From Bacteroidota bacterium (GTDB lineage: Bacteria > Bacteroidota > Bacteroidia > UBA7662), in assembly GCA_016868875.1 (NCBI GenBank), contig VGFN01000056.1:1-6741 (forward strand): 6,741 nt of DNA, written 5' to 3'. The notes beneath the pieces are model-generated. The model saw nothing but the letters and a program-made list of their open reading frames with translations. It did not search any database and was not told the DNA's origin. Positions within the stretch are counted from its first letter, which is position 1, and each line of letters opens with the position of its first letter. Positions 5,392 through 6,741 of the stretch are shown here, piece after piece. Both the position numbers and the translations under genes were made by a program.

Positions 5392-5426
5392 GACCACGGT
5401 GGCCAAAAGATGTGGACCCGGTGGTC
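5392..5426 (+). other. Imperfect hairpin in the leader of the right-edge gene
   Basis: GACCACGGT (5392-5400) can pair with ACC and GTGGTC at 5416-5426, with a 2-base bulge (CG) on the right side. It would form in the 5' leader about 70 bases before the ATG at 5497. No known riboswitch or leader class is recognised. Confidence 0.3.
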
Positions 5427-5496
5427 AAAATAAAGTGCCGGAACCCCTTTTTTGTCGAAATGCTATGCGAAGGATTGAACCCTAAACCCTATCGCT

Positions 5497-6741
5497 ATGC
5501 CCAAAATCAAAAACCAAACCCACCTGAGAGACGCCCTTTGGCAACTGGCCCAAGCCTATGTTGAGGAAGTCAACAGTCCTGATTACCTATCCGGTAAAAC
5601 TCCCAAAATCCCCTTAATCAGGTCTTTTGTGGAGGAATTCCATGGAATTGAGGAACAATACAAGCGTATCCATCGCACCACTATCCACGACAGAATAAAA
5701 AGCCGAGACATCTTCAGTCTCTTGCGGCGTGTCCTGCAAATCATCCAAGATTTCAAGGTCCCTGCCAAAGCAGCGGCTTGGTTTGAATACGAAAGAGACC
5801 CTCAAACAAAAAAACTCATCTTTAAGAAAGCAGCAGCCGACAAATCCAAGTGTACAGAAGATTGGGCACATCCCTTAGTGGATTATTTAAGCGGTAAGTT
5901 TTTGAACTCCAATAACAATTATTTAGAAAGATACGAGAATTGGGTATGGAAAAGAAAAGGAGATTTTAGATCTATGTCGCAATATGTGGAGACCGGAAAA
6001 CCTGAACCCAACGATTATTACACTCATGAGATGACCGACGAAGAAATCCTGGCCTTCCAAAATTCTTTCGCCAACAAATCCCCAAAACCTCTTTTTGAAA
6101 ATACACTTTACGAAAATCTTCTTTTCTTCAGCCAACATTTTAACAACCTGCGAGAGCAAATGCCATGGTGGCAATCAGGAAGGTATATAGCATGGGCTCC
6201 TAGACATGTACATATTCCCTACAACAAGAATAGTGTATTCTTCACTCAACAAATGTGTTTATTTCATTGGATGGTAGATCACCATGATTTATCGGAATTG
6301 CCCATGAAAGATTGTTCCAAAGAGGAAATTTACCAACGCATGATCGAAGTCATCAACGTCATTGCCGATACCTACGCGTTCTTGAATATGTGCCAACACG
6401 GCTACTATCGGGGCGACTGGTCAACGAATTGGAAGTATTGGTTAGGTAACATCCCTTTGAAACTCTTTTGGTGGAAAAGCCACACCCTATGGGCCCAGAA
6501 TAAGCGCAAAAAAAGGAGGGAGGCAATTGAAAAGTATTACAAACAGAAAGAAGACAAGGAACAACGAAGCAATGACCGCTTTTTTGAAAATTACTTAAAT
6601 TGCAGAGATGTTACCTTGCATGAATTTCTACCGAAAAGACCAGGTGCCCATGTTATTGAGGCCAAGTTTGATGAGGAAGGTCTATGGATCGATCATTTTG
6701 ATGTCTCCGAAAGTTGGCATTGGAAATATTGCGTCAAAAAT
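5497..6741 (+). CDS. Large protein of unknown function, 3' end outside window
   Basis: The frame is open for 415 codons from the ATG at 5497-5499 to the window edge without a stop, so the true length is unknown. I do not recognise the family. There is no signal peptide or clear membrane segment, so it is probably cytoplasmic. Residues 1-95 look mainly helical (HLRDALWQLAQAYVEEV, then SRDIFSLLRRVLQIIQDF). The middle is unusually rich in Trp, Tyr and His: NWVWKRK, MPWWQSGRYIAWAPRHVHIPY, FHWMVDHHDL, WSTNWKYWLGNIPLKLFWW. Around residues 335-357 lies a strongly basic-acidic helix (NKRKKRREAIEKYYKQKEDK), a possible nucleic-acid-binding or coiled-coil segment. Codon use is less GC-rich after about 5880 than in the left-hand genes. 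The start is favoured because it follows a structured leader and gives the longest continuous, compositionally sensible protein. No Shine-Dalgarno is seen. A secreted effector, a conflict-system protein or a plain conserved hypothetical remain possible. Confidence 0.8.
   Translation, partial: MPKIKNQTHLRDALWQLAQAYVEEVNSPDYLSGKTPKIPLIRSFVEEFHGIEEQYKRIHRTTIHDRIKSRDIFSLLRRVLQIIQDFKVPAKAAAWFEYERDPQTKKLIFKKAAADKSKCTEDWAHPLVDYLSGKFLNSNNNYLERYENWVWKRKGDFRSMSQYVETGKPEPNDYYTHEMTDEEILAFQNSFANKSPKPLFENTLYENLLFFSQHFNNLREQMPWWQSGRYIAWAPRHVHIPYNKNSVFFTQQMCLFHWMVDHHDLSELPMKDCSKEEIYQRMIEVINVIADTYAFLNMCQHGYYRGDWSTNWKYWLGNIPLKLFWWKSHTLWAQNKRKKRREAIEKYYKQKEDKEQRSNDRFFENYLNCRDVTLHEFLPKRPGAHVIEAKFDEEGLWIDHFDVSESWHWKYCVKN

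Larger units (their letters stand above)
5149..5496. other. Gene-free divergent region with several inverted repeats
   Basis: This is the space between the diverging nuclease and right-edge genes. It starts with an AT-rich part (5176-5240) that would hold the nuclease promoter, though no exact TAnnTTTG is visible there on the minus strand. It then holds a small GCCC-AAA-GGGC hairpin (5244-5254), a CGCTGC/GCAGCG inverted repeat around a -7-like box (5321-5348), and a GACCAC/GTGGTC pair (5392-5426). A 94-codon frame opens from a TTG at 5280 and runs to 5564, but it overlaps the better right-edge gene and looks spurious. The density of short repeats suggests a structured leader or a decayed mobile sequence. 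Confidence 0.5.

Noticed and set aside
5280..5564. 94-codon plus-strand frame before the right-edge gene
   Set aside because: It starts with TTG, overlaps the right-edge gene by 68 bases in another frame and shows no domain. It could be a decayed gene but nothing supports that.

Overview
The window reads as chromosomal DNA from a member of the Bacteroidota. The reasons are the single-chain alpha2-type glycyl-tRNA synthetase at the left edge, the lack of Shine-Dalgarno sequences before nearly all starts, A/T-rich leaders, and two or three exact or near matches to the Bacteroidota -7 promoter element TAnnTTTG. Base composition is moderate to GC-rich in most genes, with clear AT-rich islands. 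No RNA gene, CRISPR array, transposase or prophage core gene is visible.

Layout, left to right. 1-264 (+) is the C-terminal end of glycyl-tRNA synthetase. 464-1366 (+) is a helix-turn-helix/WYL transcriptional regulator with its own likely promoter. 1382-1777 (-) converges on it with a 15-bp gap and encodes a small exported protein built of 37-residue repeats. 1914-2621 (-) is a stand-alone von Willebrand factor A (vWA) protein with an intact metal-binding site, followed by GC-rich hairpins. 2622-2907 is intergenic with two adjacent long palindromes. 2908-4362 (-, open to 4452) is a chimeric gene: an AT-rich, unrecognised ~175-residue N-terminal domain fused in frame to a complete M28 zinc aminopeptidase, with a 21-bp tandem duplication exactly at the junction. 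4498-5148 (-, open to 5175) is a small DEDD-type RNase H-fold nuclease (RNase_H_2/COG2251-like). 5149-5496 is a structured intergenic region. 5497-6741 (+) is the start of a large protein I do not recognise; it runs off the window.

The genes do not form an obvious operon or pathway. Four genes lie on the minus strand in a row, but every gap holds an inverted repeat, which suggests separate transcription units. The most notable item is the peptidase fusion: its upstream part differs sharply in composition from the peptidase part (for example 13 G+C of 60 bases at 4081-4140 against 39 of 60 at 3481-3540), it has no export signal although such peptidases are usually exported, and the junction carries a duplicated segment. 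This looks like a recent recombination event. The second most notable item is the unrecognised Trp-rich protein at the right edge. I see no convincing evidence for a complete new multi-gene system inside this window.
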